In this document: in pieces, positions 51,592 to 60,935 of the stretch
Layout: each line of letters opens with the position of its first letter
Numbering within the stretch: the stretch's first letter is position 1
NCBI GenBank assembly: GCA_017558555.1
Contig: JAFYUJ010000069.1
Location: 1 to 64,000, forward strand
Source: Akkermansia sp.
GTDB taxonomy: Bacteria > Verrucomicrobiota > Verrucomicrobiia > Verrucomicrobiales > Akkermansiaceae
DNA length: 64,000 nt
Direction of reading: 5' to 3'
Program-made: the position numbers and the translations under genes
Notes under the pieces: model-generated
Database searches by the model: none
The model's input: only the letters and a program-made list of their open reading frames with translations
What the model was told of the DNA's origin: nothing

Positions 51592-53865
51592 ATGAAAAAG
51601 CTTACCGTTTTCTCTCTGCTGGCAGCGTTGGCAACAGCCCCGCTGATGGCACAAAGCTTGCAGCAGATTGCTGACCAGTTATCTGTGCCGACAAGAGTGG
51701 AGGGCTCTACCTTGCAGATTCCCAGCGTACCCGGCGCGGAGGTGCGCTTTCTGGGGGCTGATTATGAACAAATTATTTTGCCAGATGGCCACATTTTGAA
51801 GCCGCTGACGGATACGCGCGTAAAAGTCAGTTTTGTGGTGAACCGGGATGGAGAACAAGCCATTTCCAGGGATTACGATGTGGTGGTGCCCGGCATGGTG
51901 ACGCCTGCAGCCGGTGCGAATGCCCGCCCCCTCGTCTTCCCGGAATTACTCAACTGGGTTGGGGGTGAGGGAGTGTACCAGCTGGGAGAAACTATTCGCA
52001 TAGCCTGTGATATTAAAGAGCTATCTTCTATTCTGGAGACTGAGCTGACGGAGCTCCTTGGCCGGCGGGTGGAAATCGTACCGACCGATGCTCCGGCAGA
52101 TCTTCGCCTCGTCATTAGTAGCAATGTGCAGCTGGGTGATGAGGGCTATACGCTTGATATTTGCAGCAAAAACGGCATCACCATCTCGGCAAATACGCAG
52201 ACAGGTTTGTTCTGGGGCTCCCGTTCAGTGTGGCAGATGCTCAGCCAGGGCAAGGGGGGCATCCCCTGTGGGCACGCGCTTGATATTCCCCGCTACAAAG
52301 TGCGCGGGTTCTTGTTGGATGTGGGGCGCCTGCCTATCCCTCTCAGTTACCTGAAAGATGTGGTGAAGTATATGGCCTGGTACAAGATGAATGATTTGCA
52401 CATTCACCTGAATGACAACTTCATCTTCCTGGAGGATTATGTCAAAGCCAAGAAAGATCCCCTCACCGAAGCATATTCCGCATTCCGTCTGGAATCGGAT
52501 GTTGTTGGAGCCAATGGCCAACCGCTGACGGCGACGGATTTGCACTACACTAAGAAAGAATTCAGCGATTTCATTGCTTATGCCCGTTCGTACGGAGTCA
52601 ACATTATCCCTGAATTTGACACTCCCGCGCACGCCTTGGCTTTCACCAAGGTGCGCCCCGACCTCATCTACAAGAGCCACAACCTGCGCGGAGCTGAAAT
52701 GCTGGATGCAACCAACCCCGAAACACGTAAGTTCGTAGAAAGCGTGTTTGATGAGTACCTGTTGCCCCGAAACGGCGAGAAGCCTGTATTCGATGGCTGC
52801 TCTGTCATGCATGTCGGCGCCGATGAATTCCATGGAGACGCCGAGCATTATCGTTCATACGCAGCCTGGATTCTGGGCATGGTGCAAAGCAAGGGCTACA
52901 CGCCGCGTATTTGGGGAAGCTTGAATGAGAAGAAAGGCAAGACTCCTGTTCCCGGGAAAGGCGCTCAGATGAACTTGTGGAATGGCACCTGGGCCAAAGC
53001 CTGGGATTCCATTGAGCAAGGTTTCGACGTTATCAACACCACTGACGGAGCCCTTTACATTGTACCCTTTGCCCCCTATTATCGCATGGATTTCCGCCAG
53101 GGTGGCATCTATGCGCATTGGCGTGTGAACGAGATTGCCGGCACGGTGGTGCCCTCCGGTCATCCTCAGATGCTGGGAGCAGCCTTTGGTATTTGGAATG
53201 ATATGATAGACCTGCGCTACGTAGGCTACGGTTCATACGATATCTGGCACATGTTCAGCAGCTCTGTCGATGTTCTTGCAGGCAAATTGTGGGGATGCGA
53301 TGTACCCGATGTCGGGTACGATGCCCATGTGAAACGCTTGCCGCAGATAGGAACGGTGCCGGGTATTAACCCGCAGTTCCTCTGGAAGGATGGTGCAGTT
53401 TATGTATGCACGCCGTCGGCTCTGCCTTGTAAAATTGCCCAGCCGTCCATGGGCCCGAACTACACTCTCACGATGGAACTGATGCTCAAGAATGCTCCCA
53501 CCGACGGGGAAGAGCAAGTCTTGCTGAAATCTCCCGAAGGGGTCCTTTGCGCTGTCTTGAAAGACGGAACCATCGGTTTCAGACGCAGTGACAGCATGGA
53601 GTTTTCCTTTAATTGCAAGCTCCCTGTAGGTGAAAAAGTCACCCTGCAACTGATTGGTAAGCCCGGCAACACTCAGTTGCTCTTGAATGGCAAGCCTGCG
53701 GGACAGTGCACACTCACCCGCTTCCATCGCAATCCCGAGGGCATCATCAACACCTTTGTGCTTCCTTTGGATGAATTGGGCTCCTCCTTCAAAGGTACCA
53801 TTTACCGCCTTGAAGTGAAGCATACAGCCCCAGCCGGTCCTACCCCCGACCCCAACCGCAAGTAA
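51592..53865 (+). CDS. Secreted GH20 beta-N-acetylhexosaminidase with C-terminal LamG-like domain
   Basis: 757 residues from ATG 51592, which gives the signal peptide MKKLTVFSLLAALATAPLMA. A GH20b-type N-terminal alpha/beta domain precedes the (beta/alpha)8 catalytic domain. The latter includes RGFLLDVGRLPIPLSYLKDVVKYMAWYKMNDLHIHLND and the paired acid residues in HVGADEFHGDAEHY near 407. The C-terminal ~150 residues (YTLTMELMLKNAPTDGEEQVLLKS.., KPGNTQLLLNGKPAG) look like a concanavalin/LamG carbohydrate-binding domain. It cleaves terminal GlcNAc or GalNAc from glycans such as mucin. A terminator follows. Confidence 0.9.
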   Translation: MKKLTVFSLLAALATAPLMAQSLQQIADQLSVPTRVEGSTLQIPSVPGAEVRFLGADYEQIILPDGHILKPLTDTRVKVSFVVNRDGEQAISRDYDVVVPGMVTPAAGANARPLVFPELLNWVGGEGVYQLGETIRIACDIKELSSILETELTELLGRRVEIVPTDAPADLRLVISSNVQLGDEGYTLDICSKNGITISANTQTGLFWGSRSVWQMLSQGKGGIPCGHALDIPRYKVRGFLLDVGRLPIPLSYLKDVVKYMAWYKMNDLHIHLNDNFIFLEDYVKAKKDPLTEAYSAFRLESDVVGANGQPLTATDLHYTKKEFSDFIAYARSYGVNIIPEFDTPAHALAFTKVRPDLIYKSHNLRGAEMLDATNPETRKFVESVFDEYLLPRNGEKPVFDGCSVMHVGADEFHGDAEHYRSYAAWILGMVQSKGYTPRIWGSLNEKKGKTPVPGKGAQMNLWNGTWAKAWDSIEQGFDVINTTDGALYIVPFAPYYRMDFRQGGIYAHWRVNEIAGTVVPSGHPQMLGAAFGIWNDMIDLRYVGYGSYDIWHMFSSSVDVLAGKLWGCDVPDVGYDAHVKRLPQIGTVPGINPQFLWKDGAVYVCTPSALPCKIAQPSMGPNYTLTMELMLKNAPTDGEEQVLLKSPEGVLCAVLKDGTIGFRRSDSMEFSFNCKLPVGEKVTLQLIGKPGNTQLLLNGKPAGQCTLTRFHRNPEGIINTFVLPLDELGSSFKGTIYRLEVKHTAPAGPTPDPNRK

Positions 53866-53891
53866 TCTGCACCCGCATTCATCGAATACTT

Positions 53892-53928
53892 AAGGCTGCA
53901 CGGTTGTTCAACTGTGCAGCCTTTTTTT
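53892..53928 (+). terminator. GH20 gene terminator
   Basis: Stem AAGGCTGCAC with GTGCAGCCTT, extended by GTTG/CAAC after one mismatch, followed by TTTTTTT. It could also serve the convergent ROK-like regulator gene. Confidence 0.88.
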
Positions 53929-53935
53929 GATGTTT

Positions 53936-54802
53936 TTACGCTTTGCAGGCGAAATCGCGGAGTTTGGCGGCAGCATGAGCCGGGGAGATGTGGTGAAAAT
54001 GAAGGCGCAGGGAGTCTTGCTGCAACTTGGATGAGACATTGAAATGGACGCGTTTGATAAGGCGAGGTGTCCAGAAATCGGCGAAGAGGACAAATCGGGA
54101 TGGCGCGAGGGTACAGGCGAGCATGGTGATGAGGCGCGCGAGCATTTCTTCTACAAGCGTGTGGTCGCTGTAATCCAGCGTGAGCCAGCTGGCGGGCAGG
54201 GGGAGGAGCCCCAGGGGGCCGCTGTGGATGTGAGACCCACCACGGCGCAACGTGCAGACCGGGTTCTGCCCCTGTTGGATGTAGAGCGTCAGCGTGTCTT
54301 CCTCATGATCTGCCAGGGCATCCGCCGTGTTGAGAATGCGCGCGGGACAATGATAGCGCGATTCAAGGTGCGTTTCCAACCCTGCCGGGAGAATATCCGG
54401 CGGTATTTCCAGAGAGATGCGGTGCAGCTTGTGGGAAATGCGGCAAGAATCCAACCAAGCGTCCAGGCTTTCCTTACCCAGGTATGCAAACTCTGCCTGG
54501 TAGGCGTGAAGACAAGTGCCATTTAAATCGCAAACTTCCAGCGATACACTGATAAGGGCGGCCCTGCGCTCTGCTTTGAAATAAGCGGTGTATGCGTGGC
54601 GGGCGTTCAGTCGATACTGCAACACGGGTCTTCCGCCTCCGGAAGGGACGATACCCATTTCCTGCGCCTCTCCCAGTCGACACAGTTCGGCCATGGCCTG
54701 ATTGCAACTGACCAGACTCAACCCTGTGGCTGCAGCCAGTTGGGGGCGCGTGGCTTCTCCCAATTCCCGCAGAGCGGCGCGTACTTTGTCGATGGCTTTC
54801 AT
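53936..54802 (-). CDS. ROK-like (NagC-type) transcription regulator, divergent sensor domain
   Basis: 288 residues. The N-terminal winged helix-turn-helix (MKAIDKVRAALRELGEATRPQLAAATGLSLVSCNQAMAELCRLG) and the wing MGIVPSGGGRPVLQYRLN match ROK-family repressors such as NagC/XylR. The following domain is similar in plan to ROK but shorter. It lacks the usual Cys zinc motif and the GxGxG sugar-binding loop, so it may be degenerate or bind another ligand. The gene is convergent with the GH20 gene and may control amino-sugar or mucin genes. A 17-bp palindrome lies 19 bases upstream of its start. Confidence 0.7.
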   Translation of the reverse strand: MKAIDKVRAALRELGEATRPQLAAATGLSLVSCNQAMAELCRLGEAQEMGIVPSGGGRPVLQYRLNARHAYTAYFKAERRAALISVSLEVCDLNGTCLHAYQAEFAYLGKESLDAWLDSCRISHKLHRISLEIPPDILPAGLETHLESRYHCPARILNTADALADHEEDTLTLYIQQGQNPVCTLRRGGSHIHSGPLGLLPLPASWLTLDYSDHTLVEEMLARLITMLACTLAPSRFVLFADFWTPRLIKRVHFNVSSKLQQDSLRLHFHHISPAHAAAKLRDFACKA

Positions 54803-54821
54803 GGGTGACTTTATAAATAAG

Positions 54822-54838
54822 CTTTAGAAAGTCTAAAG
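54822..54838. promoter_or_regulatory. Palindrome upstream of the ROK-like regulator
   Basis: CTTTAGA, 3 bases, TCTAAAG: a perfect 7-bp inverted repeat 19 bases before the regulator start codon. The position fits an autoregulatory operator. Confidence 0.45.
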
Positions 54839-54950
54839 GATTTTTTAAGAAAAAGCAAGCACAATTTTAAGTTGTTGACGTACAGATAGTTAATCTGCGG
54901 CTATGTGGTGAATTTACGGGGTGAAGAAAAATCGCTCTGACGCAAAAAAC

Positions 54951-54979
54951 TCGACAACAGGGTGGAAAACTGCTAGACT
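54951..54979 (+). promoter_or_regulatory. pyrG promoter
   Basis: TCGACA (54951-54956), 17 bases, TAGACT (54974-54979) with an extended TGC. A ribosome site AAGGAA lies before ATG 55008, unlike many other genes in this window. Confidence 0.55.
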
Positions 54980-55007
54980 AACGGCAACAACCAAGGAAAG
55001 CACACCT

Positions 55008-56621
55008 ATGAAGTACATTTTTGTGACAGGCGGCGTTGTATCCTCCCTCGGCAAAGGTTTGGCTGCGGCCTCTATCGGCACCTTGCTGGAGCACTGTGGG
55101 TTGGATGTGACCATGCAGAAGTTTGACCCCTATCTGAACATTGATCCCGGCACGATGAGCCCTTACCAGCATGGTGAGGTGTATGTGCTGAATGACGGCG
55201 CAGAGACCGACCTGGACCTGGGCCACTATGAACGCTTTATTCACTGCGAGCTCTCCCGCTTGAACAACCTGACGAGCGGTAAGGTGTTTGAGCGCGTGCT
55301 GGAAAAGGAACGCCGTGGCGATTATCTGGGTAAGACGGTGCAGTACATCCCCCATGTGACGGATGAAATCAAGCAACGCCTTTATGACCTGACGGAGAAG
55401 AACAAGAACTGCGATGTGATTATCACGGAAATTGGTGGCACGGTAGGTGACATCGAAGGTTACTTGTTCCTGGAAGCCCTGCGCCAGTTTGCACTGGAGG
55501 TGGGCCGCCAGAATTGCTGCTTTATCCACGTGACGCTGCTGCCGTACATCAAGGCCGCAGGCGAAACCAAGACCAAGCCCACGCAGCAGAGTGTAGCCAA
55601 GCTGCGCGAGATCGGTATCCAGCCCGACATCATCGTCTGCCGTACGGAAATGGACAACCTGACGGATGAAGAAAAACGCAAGATTGGTATGTTCTGTAAT
55701 GTGCCCCCGCGCAACGTGGTGGCCTTCTGCGACGTGAAACACTCCATCTATGAATGCCCGATTGACCTGGGCCGTGACCGAGTGGACCGTATTGTGACCG
55801 AGGTGCTTGGCATTACCGTGCCCAAGCCCAAAATGGATGATTGGCAGAAGTTTGTGGGTCGTGTGATTCATCCCGCACACAGCGTGCGCATTGCCGTGGT
55901 GGGTAAGTACATCTCCCTGCAGGACGCTTACAAGTCCATCTACGAAAGCTTCACCCACGCCGGTGCCGCCAATGACTGCCGCGTGGAAATCGTGCGCGTT
56001 GATGCAGAGGCGCTGGAGAGCAGCACCTGCGAGGCCATGATTGGCGATGTGGATGGCATTCTCGTTCCCGGTGGTTTCGGTGAGCGTGGTGTGGAAGGCA
56101 AGGTGATGGCCGTGCAGTACGCTCGCGAGAAGGGGATTCCGTTCTTCGGTATCTGCCTTGGCATGCAGGTGGCTGTCATCGAGTTCGCCCGCAACGTGCT
56201 CGGCCTGAAGGATGCCAACTCCACCGAGTTTGATAAGGACACGAAGGCTCCCGTTATCTGCCTGCAGGAGGAACAGAAGCATATCGAAAATATGGGTGCT
56301 ACCATGCGTTTGGGTGCTTATCCTGCACACATCTCTGCTGGTACACTGTGCAGCAAGCTGTACGGCGGTCAGGAGGTTATCTCTGAACGCCACCGCCACC
56401 GCTATGAGTTCAACGCCGATTTCCGCGAAGCTTGCGAGAAGGCCGGCATGGTCATCTCCGCTGTGAATGATGAACATGGTCTGGTGGAAGTGGTGGAATT
56501 GCCCGGCCATCCCTACTTCATTGCTTGCCAGTATCATCCTGAGTTCCAGAGCCGCCCGACAGCGCCCCACCCGCTGTTCTCCGGCTTGGTGGCTGCCGCG
56601 CTGGAATACAAGCAGGCCTGA
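55008..56621 (+). CDS. pyrG: CTP synthase
   Basis: 537 residues from ATG 55008, where the family consensus [28 protein letters not shown] begins. The frame extends upstream over the promoter. The ammonia-ligase domain is followed by a glutaminase domain with [10 protein letters not shown] and the nucleophile Cys in FFGICLGMQ near 385; the His and Glu are in YHPEFQS. It converts UTP to CTP with glutamine. The start is supported by an AAGGAA ribosome site. Confidence 0.97.
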   Translation: MKYIFVTGGVVSSLGKGLAAASIGTLLEHCGLDVTMQKFDPYLNIDPGTMSPYQHGEVYVLNDGAETDLDLGHYERFIHCELSRLNNLTSGKVFERVLEKERRGDYLGKTVQYIPHVTDEIKQRLYDLTEKNKNCDVIITEIGGTVGDIEGYLFLEALRQFALEVGRQNCCFIHVTLLPYIKAAGETKTKPTQQSVAKLREIGIQPDIIVCRTEMDNLTDEEKRKIGMFCNVPPRNVVAFCDVKHSIYECPIDLGRDRVDRIVTEVLGITVPKPKMDDWQKFVGRVIHPAHSVRIAVVGKYISLQDAYKSIYESFTHAGAANDCRVEIVRVDAEALESSTCEAMIGDVDGILVPGGFGERGVEGKVMAVQYAREKGIPFFGICLGMQVAVIEFARNVLGLKDANSTEFDKDTKAPVICLQEEQKHIENMGATMRLGAYPAHISAGTLCSKLYGGQEVISERHRHRYEFNADFREACEKAGMVISAVNDEHGLVEVVELPGHPYFIACQYHPEFQSRPTAPHPLFSGLVAAALEYKQA

Positions 56622-56674
56622 TTTGCATACCATTTAACCGCATCGGCGGCAGGACGTTCCAACACCTGCCGCCG

Positions 56675-58270
56675 ATGTCCTTTTATGCTGATATGATAGA
56701 TATTATCGTCATTGCCGCGTATTTCTTTGCCATCTTCGGCATCGGTCTCTATGTGGGCCGCAAGCAGGAGAGCTTGGAAAGCTACGCCCTGGGCAACCGC
56801 AATTTGCCTTGGTGGGCCATTCTGGCATCCATTCTGGCGGCAGAAATCAGTGCGGCTACCTTCCTGGGGGCTCCCGGTGAGGGCTTCGCGCTACGCAATT
56901 TCACCTACGTCCAGTTGGCTATTGGTACCATTCTAGGGCGCATTATTGTGGGTAGGCTCTTCCTGAAGCCTTATTATCAATACAATGTTGTTTCCATTTA
57001 CGAATATCTGGAGAAGAGATTCGGGTTAACAACCCGCCGCTGGGCAAGTGCCACATTCCTTCTCAGCCGTGTGTTGGCAAGCGGTACTCGCCTGTTCTTT
57101 GCCGGCATTCTACTGGTGATAGCATACATGATGCTCACCGGACAGGATAGTGCAGGGCAGATGGAAACGGTGGTGATTTACATAGCTGCGCTCACCTTTA
57201 TCACCATAGCCACAGCCATTTATACCACATTGGGTGGGCTCAAAGCCGTGGTGTGGACGGATGTGTTGCAGGCGTCCATTCTGGCTATTTCGCTCATGAC
57301 GACCATTGGCGTGTTGTTGTTCAGCATCAAAGCAGGTGGCAGCTGGGCAGCAGCGTGGGACAACATCTGTTTCCACCTTGGCAACAAAGATTATAATCCC
57401 TGTAAGATAGAGAACCTGAAACCCTGGGCGCTGTTTGATGGCGGGTTCACAGGGCAGGGGCTTATGGCCGATATCAAGAACATCCTGGGCAGCGAATACA
57501 CGCTCTGGAGCGCTGTGCTGGGGTCCACATTCATCACTATGGCCACACATGGTACCGACCAGGATATGGTACAGCGCATGCTTGCCGCACCTGACAGCAA
57601 GAAGGGCGCCCGCGCCGTGATTCTTTCCGGTCTCATGGATATGCCCATCGTGCTGGTGTTTGTTTCCTGTGGTATGCTGCTGTTCGTGTACTTTGCACAG
57701 CAAGGCATTACTCCTCCTGAGAAACAGATTGAAATATTCCCTTGGTTCATTATTCATTGCTTGCCTGCGGGTGTGCGCGGGTTGCTGGTCGCCGCATTGC
57801 TGGCCACGGCCATGGGCTCGCTTTCAACGGCTCTTAATGCTTTGGCCACCACCGCCACCAAAGACTGGTACGTGGATGTATTCCGCCCCAACGCTTCTGC
57901 CAACGAACAACTCAGCGCCGTTCGTTGGCTCACGGTATTCTTTGCAGCTCTGTTGATTGTGGTGGGTGCCGGTACGGCATGGCTCACGGTGATGGATCCC
58001 ACCGTGCGCATCTTGCCGATTGCCTTGGGCATTTTCGGCTACACCTATGGCTCTCTGCTCGGTGTCTTCCTGCTGGGGATGTTGACTAAGGGCAGGGGCA
58101 ATGACATGGGCAATGTCATCGCCATGCTTGCAGGGTTTGCTGTGGTTATTTCGCTGGAACTGGCCGGCCGCAATGAGTTAATTCCTCATATTGCGTTTCC
58201 ATGGCGTGTCACCATCGGCACAGTTGCTACCTTCTTGGTGGGCGCTTGTTTCTCCACTAAACGCTCCTGA
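56675..58270 (+). CDS. Sodium:solute symporter family transporter
   Basis: 531 residues with about 13 membrane helices. The signature GNRNLPWWAILASILAAEISAATFLGAPGEGF and the later YTTLGGLKAVVWTDVLQA mark the SSS/SGLT (LeuT-fold) family, close to the sialic-acid/sugar/multivitamin branch. A sodium gradient would drive solute uptake. Neighbours do not define a substrate. Given the mucin-degrading enzymes in the window, a sugar or sialic acid is plausible but inferred. Alternative ATG 56693. Confidence 0.86.
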   Translation: MSFYADMIDIIVIAAYFFAIFGIGLYVGRKQESLESYALGNRNLPWWAILASILAAEISAATFLGAPGEGFALRNFTYVQLAIGTILGRIIVGRLFLKPYYQYNVVSIYEYLEKRFGLTTRRWASATFLLSRVLASGTRLFFAGILLVIAYMMLTGQDSAGQMETVVIYIAALTFITIATAIYTTLGGLKAVVWTDVLQASILAISLMTTIGVLLFSIKAGGSWAAAWDNICFHLGNKDYNPCKIENLKPWALFDGGFTGQGLMADIKNILGSEYTLWSAVLGSTFITMATHGTDQDMVQRMLAAPDSKKGARAVILSGLMDMPIVLVFVSCGMLLFVYFAQQGITPPEKQIEIFPWFIIHCLPAGVRGLLVAALLATAMGSLSTALNALATTATKDWYVDVFRPNASANEQLSAVRWLTVFFAALLIVVGAGTAWLTVMDPTVRILPIALGIFGYTYGSLLGVFLLGMLTKGRGNDMGNVIAMLAGFAVVISLELAGRNELIPHIAFPWRVTIGTVATFLVGACFSTKRS

Positions 58271-58290
58271 CGCTCCATTTGAAGCTTTTT

Positions 58291-58334
58291 ATCGGGGTTT
58301 TGTGGCATAATTGCTGCGAAACCCCGATTTTTTC
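58291..58334 (+). terminator. Symporter gene terminator
   Basis: Ten-bp stem ATCGGGGTTT/AAACCCCGAT with an 18-base loop, followed by TTTTTTC. Confidence 0.8.
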
Positions 58335-58363
58335 TTGACTTGAACTTTGTTTTGCTGTTTAAT
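58335..58363 (+). promoter_or_regulatory. tRNA-Leu promoter
   Basis: TTGACT (58335-58340), 17 bases, TTTAAT (58358-58363). The tRNA begins 22 bases beyond the -10 box. Confidence 0.6.
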
Positions 58364-58385
58364 CCTCCCGAGCACTCGTGTTCAT

Positions 58386-58465
58386 GCCAGCTTGGCGGAA
58401 TTGGTAGACGCGCTCGACTCAAAATCGAGTTCGAAAGAGTGTGGGTTCGAGTCCCACAGCTGGTA
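58386..58465 (+). tRNA. tRNA-Leu (CAA)
   Basis: 80 bases. Acceptor arm GCCAGCT/AGCTGGT (one G-U at the end), D-arm GGCGGAATTGGTAGACGC, anticodon stem CTCGA with loop CTCAAAA (anticodon CAA), a medium variable arm, and T-loop GGGTTCGAGTCCC. No encoded CCA. It reads TTG. Confidence 0.95.
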
Positions 58466-58471
58466 GCTCAG

Positions 58472-58508
58472 AAGAGCGGTAGTTCCAAAACTACCGCTCT
58501 TTCTTTTT
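58472..58508 (+). terminator. tRNA-Leu terminator
   Basis: Stem AAGAGCGGTAGTT/AACTACCGCTCTTT with loop CCAA, followed by CTTTTTT. Confidence 0.88.
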
Positions 58509-58639
58509 TAAGCAGCTCAAGCAATAGGTTCAACAACCCATCTACGCCTGATTAATTTAGCAAGAACCCGCCAGTCTGCTGAGGAGAGCTTGGCGGGGTC
58601 TTTTTTGCCAGGTTTTCAGATGAACAGTAGAAAGACTTT

Positions 58640-59647
58640 TTATCTGCGGGTAGATGGCTTTAAGTTATTGAAATAGCTATGTATGCGTTTCTTTGCATTC
58701 TCGCGGATATTGTAATAATACAGGCGGAAATCACAGCTGTGTAGGGCAAGTTCTCCGATTCCTTTGTCACATGCCGGCTGGTCTGAAGTGCCGACCACCA
58801 GCACTTCGTATTGGCGAGCCGGGTCGTACTTAACCTGTGCAGAGAAGCGTTCACGCGTATCTAAAGCTCCCAGATTGCGGGGGTCTCCGGCCTCTGTCTT
58901 TTCGTTGTTGCGGCTCCATGACACGGGGTTGATGGATAATGCTCCCTTGTGACACACCAGATTGCGGGAGCCAAACTTGCCGTCCTTCATGAACTCGCAG
59001 TTCCATGATATGATGACTCGGGTATCGGTCTCTCCTTCAGCGAATTTCAGATGAGGATTTACCTGGAAGTATTGATGAGAGTATGAGTAACCCAGTGCGT
59101 AGGCTGCCACCATGCGGCTATAAACTTCTGGGTGTTTCGCCATGTACTCTGACAAGAGGAACTTAAGTACATTGGAGCCTTGGGAATGACCGGCCAGAAT
59201 GAACGGGCGACCGTTGTTGAAATGGGTCAGGTAGTATTCAAACGCCGCCAGGGCATCGTGATACGGTACACCAGCCACCAGCTTTTCTTGCTCATCAAGT
59301 GAGCAGCTGAGCGATTTCATGGCATTAAGTTGTCGGTAGTAAGGGACATAGATATTCGCCACACCCTCAAAGCATGATGCCTGCTCGGCATACACTCCGG
59401 AGGCTTGCTCTCGCATGGACTTGTTCTTTATCGTGTTCACCATCCCATCCGCTTCTGTCGGTATCCAGCAGGTGGGGTAAAGGTAAAACACATCCACTTT
59501 CTTGCCAGTATCAGAAACCTTCAGCCAGTTGTCAGCGTCAGCATAGTCGATTGCGTACGAATGAAACGCCGATGCTTCATTATCTGCAAGTCCCATGCCG
59601 CCCATACCCATCACCGCAATGATAAGCAACTTTGCGAATATTTTCAT
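58640..59647 (-). CDS. Secreted DUF3089 alpha/beta-hydrolase-like protein
   Basis: 335 residues from ATG 59647 (ATG 59656 is an alternative), with signal peptide MKIFAKLLIIAVMGMGGMGLA. The nucleophile elbow GHSQGSNVLKFLL and the KVDVFYLYPTCWI segment match DUF3089 (PF11288), a lipase-like branch of the alpha/beta-hydrolase fold. The substrate is unknown. It appears as a single gene, and the intergenic region beyond it to 60017 carries no other gene. Confidence 0.82.
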   Translation of the reverse strand: MKIFAKLLIIAVMGMGGMGLADNEASAFHSYAIDYADADNWLKVSDTGKKVDVFYLYPTCWIPTEADGMVNTIKNKSMREQASGVYAEQASCFEGVANIYVPYYRQLNAMKSLSCSLDEQEKLVAGVPYHDALAAFEYYLTHFNNGRPFILAGHSQGSNVLKFLLSEYMAKHPEVYSRMVAAYALGYSYSHQYFQVNPHLKFAEGETDTRVIISWNCEFMKDGKFGSRNLVCHKGALSINPVSWSRNNEKTEAGDPRNLGALDTRERFSAQVKYDPARQYEVLVVGTSDQPACDKGIGELALHSCDFRLYYYNIRENAKKRIHSYFNNLKPSTRR

Positions 59648-59671
59648 TGTCTTCATTTTGACGCTTAACAT

Positions 59672-59978
59672 CCTGGTGTATCTCTTTACGCAACTTATCC
59701 TATCATCTTAATTCTGCTAATTCAAGTAACAAGAAGAATACGCGTGATTTTTATTTCATGTGTGACACTCGCGCGCGTGTGTGCATTTATATCGTCTACA
59801 ATGTGTGCTGCTGGTTGGGGTTCTACATCCTGCAAGAATCTCAAATTTGCGCGCGTGTGTATTTCTGTATGGCTGGAAAGCATTCTCGGCTCCTTTTATG
59901 TATAGTTTTAATTTTGCATTACATGTATTATGCGAAGTTGTAAATTTATCTTTTCTGGCGTAGCCTGCACTTTCTCGC
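59672..59978. other. Gene-free AT-rich stretch with two alternating-GC/GT tracts
   Basis: No convincing gene is seen on either strand. GCGCGCGTGTGT occurs at about 59771 and again at about 59851, each followed by AT-rich sequence. Small open frames here have no homologous features. Confidence 0.4.
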
Positions 59979-60007
59979 TTGACGGGTGAAGCATGATAGC
60001 GTAATAT
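59979..60007 (+). promoter_or_regulatory. osmC-like gene promoter
   Basis: TTGACG (59979-59984), 17 bases, TAATAT (60002-60007). The ATG lies 9 bases after the -10 box. Confidence 0.5.
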
Positions 60008-60016
60008 GCTGCTGAT

Positions 60017-60424
60017 ATGGTGAAATGTACAGTGAAATATCTGGGTGGATTGCATTGTGAATTGGCTCATGGTCCTTCCGGCGCGAAGGTGTGTAGTGAT
60101 GCTCCCGTAGACAATCGCGGCAAAGGAGAATCCTTTTCACCGACTGATTTAATGTGTTCTGCTATGGCGGCTTGTATGGCCACGATTATGGGCATCTACG
60201 CCGAAGATAATGGCCTTGATTTGAATGGAGCTGAAATCAGCGTAGAAAAAGAGATGAGTGCCAATCCCCGCCGTATTGCCCGCATTACTACTGTGATTAC
60301 ATTGCCCCTGCCCGCCGATACTCCGCACAAGGCCGCTTTGGCAGACTGCGTGTTGGGTAGCCCAGCTATGCGAAGTCTGCATCCCGATATCGAGGTGCCT
60401 ATTACTTGGAATTGGGTGGGCTAA
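60017..60424 (+). CDS. OsmC-family peroxide-handling protein
   Basis: 135 residues, the normal length. The motif FSPTDLMCSAMAACMATIMGIYAE holds the peroxidatic Cys of the OsmC/YhfA group, and a second Cys follows in ADCVLG. These proteins reduce organic hydroperoxides, or have a related thiol role in the YhfA branch. The N-terminus starts directly with a beta strand (MVKCTVKYLGGLHCELAHG). The gene precedes a small membrane protein gene by 18 bases. Confidence 0.82.
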   Translation: MVKCTVKYLGGLHCELAHGPSGAKVCSDAPVDNRGKGESFSPTDLMCSAMAACMATIMGIYAEDNGLDLNGAEISVEKEMSANPRRIARITTVITLPLPADTPHKAALADCVLGSPAMRSLHPDIEVPITWNWVG

Positions 60425-60442
60425 GTTCTAAAAAACACTCAC

Positions 60443-60901
60443 ATGCAACGTGTTGCTTACATATATCGCATCGTGCCACTGATGGTGGCATTAAGTTGCG
60501 GTAAGCTGTTGGAAGGCTTGCTGGGCGGCACGGGTGCGTTAATTGTCGGCATGGCCATCGTGTTGGCAGCATGGGGGGTCGTATGGTTCCGCCTGTATGG
60601 AATGCGTCGTTTGCGCCCTGAGTTTGCCGTATTAACTATACTGCCGCATGCTGTGTATTTTATACTGAAAGCATGTAGTGCAGATGTGTTGGCCGCTTTT
60701 TCAACGCCTGCTTGGCAAAACATGTACTTTGTGGCTTGGTTGGTTGCCATGGGTACTCTTATTTTTTCCCTTCGCCCCGGATATCATGATGACCGCCGCC
60801 GCGTCAAACAAGATTCGATGTTCATTATGATGACCATCCTTACAATTGTCTATGGCGTAACAACTTGGGCAAACTATGCCGGAGATCTCTTCAGGATATA
60901 A
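60443..60901 (+). CDS. Small membrane protein, four predicted helices
   Basis: 152 residues with four hydrophobic segments (residues about 8-25, 30-50, 68-88 and 125-148). No recognised family. It follows the OsmC gene by 18 bases, so co-transcription is possible, but the function is unknown. Confidence 0.6.
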   Translation: MQRVAYIYRIVPLMVALSCGKLLEGLLGGTGALIVGMAIVLAAWGVVWFRLYGMRRLRPEFAVLTILPHAVYFILKACSADVLAAFSTPAWQNMYFVAWLVAMGTLIFSLRPGYHDDRRRVKQDSMFIMMTILTIVYGVTTWANYAGDLFRI

Positions 60902-60935
60902 TTTCTTTAATCATTAACCCTCAATACTCTACAAT

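Noticed and set aside
54978-56633. 551-codon open frame antisense to pyrG
   Set aside because: PyrG is full-length and certain. The antisense frame arises from codon bias.
59758-59963. Small open frames in the 59.7-60.0 kb gap
   Set aside because: They lack ribosome sites, signal features or conserved-looking composition, and overlap simple GC/GT tracts.
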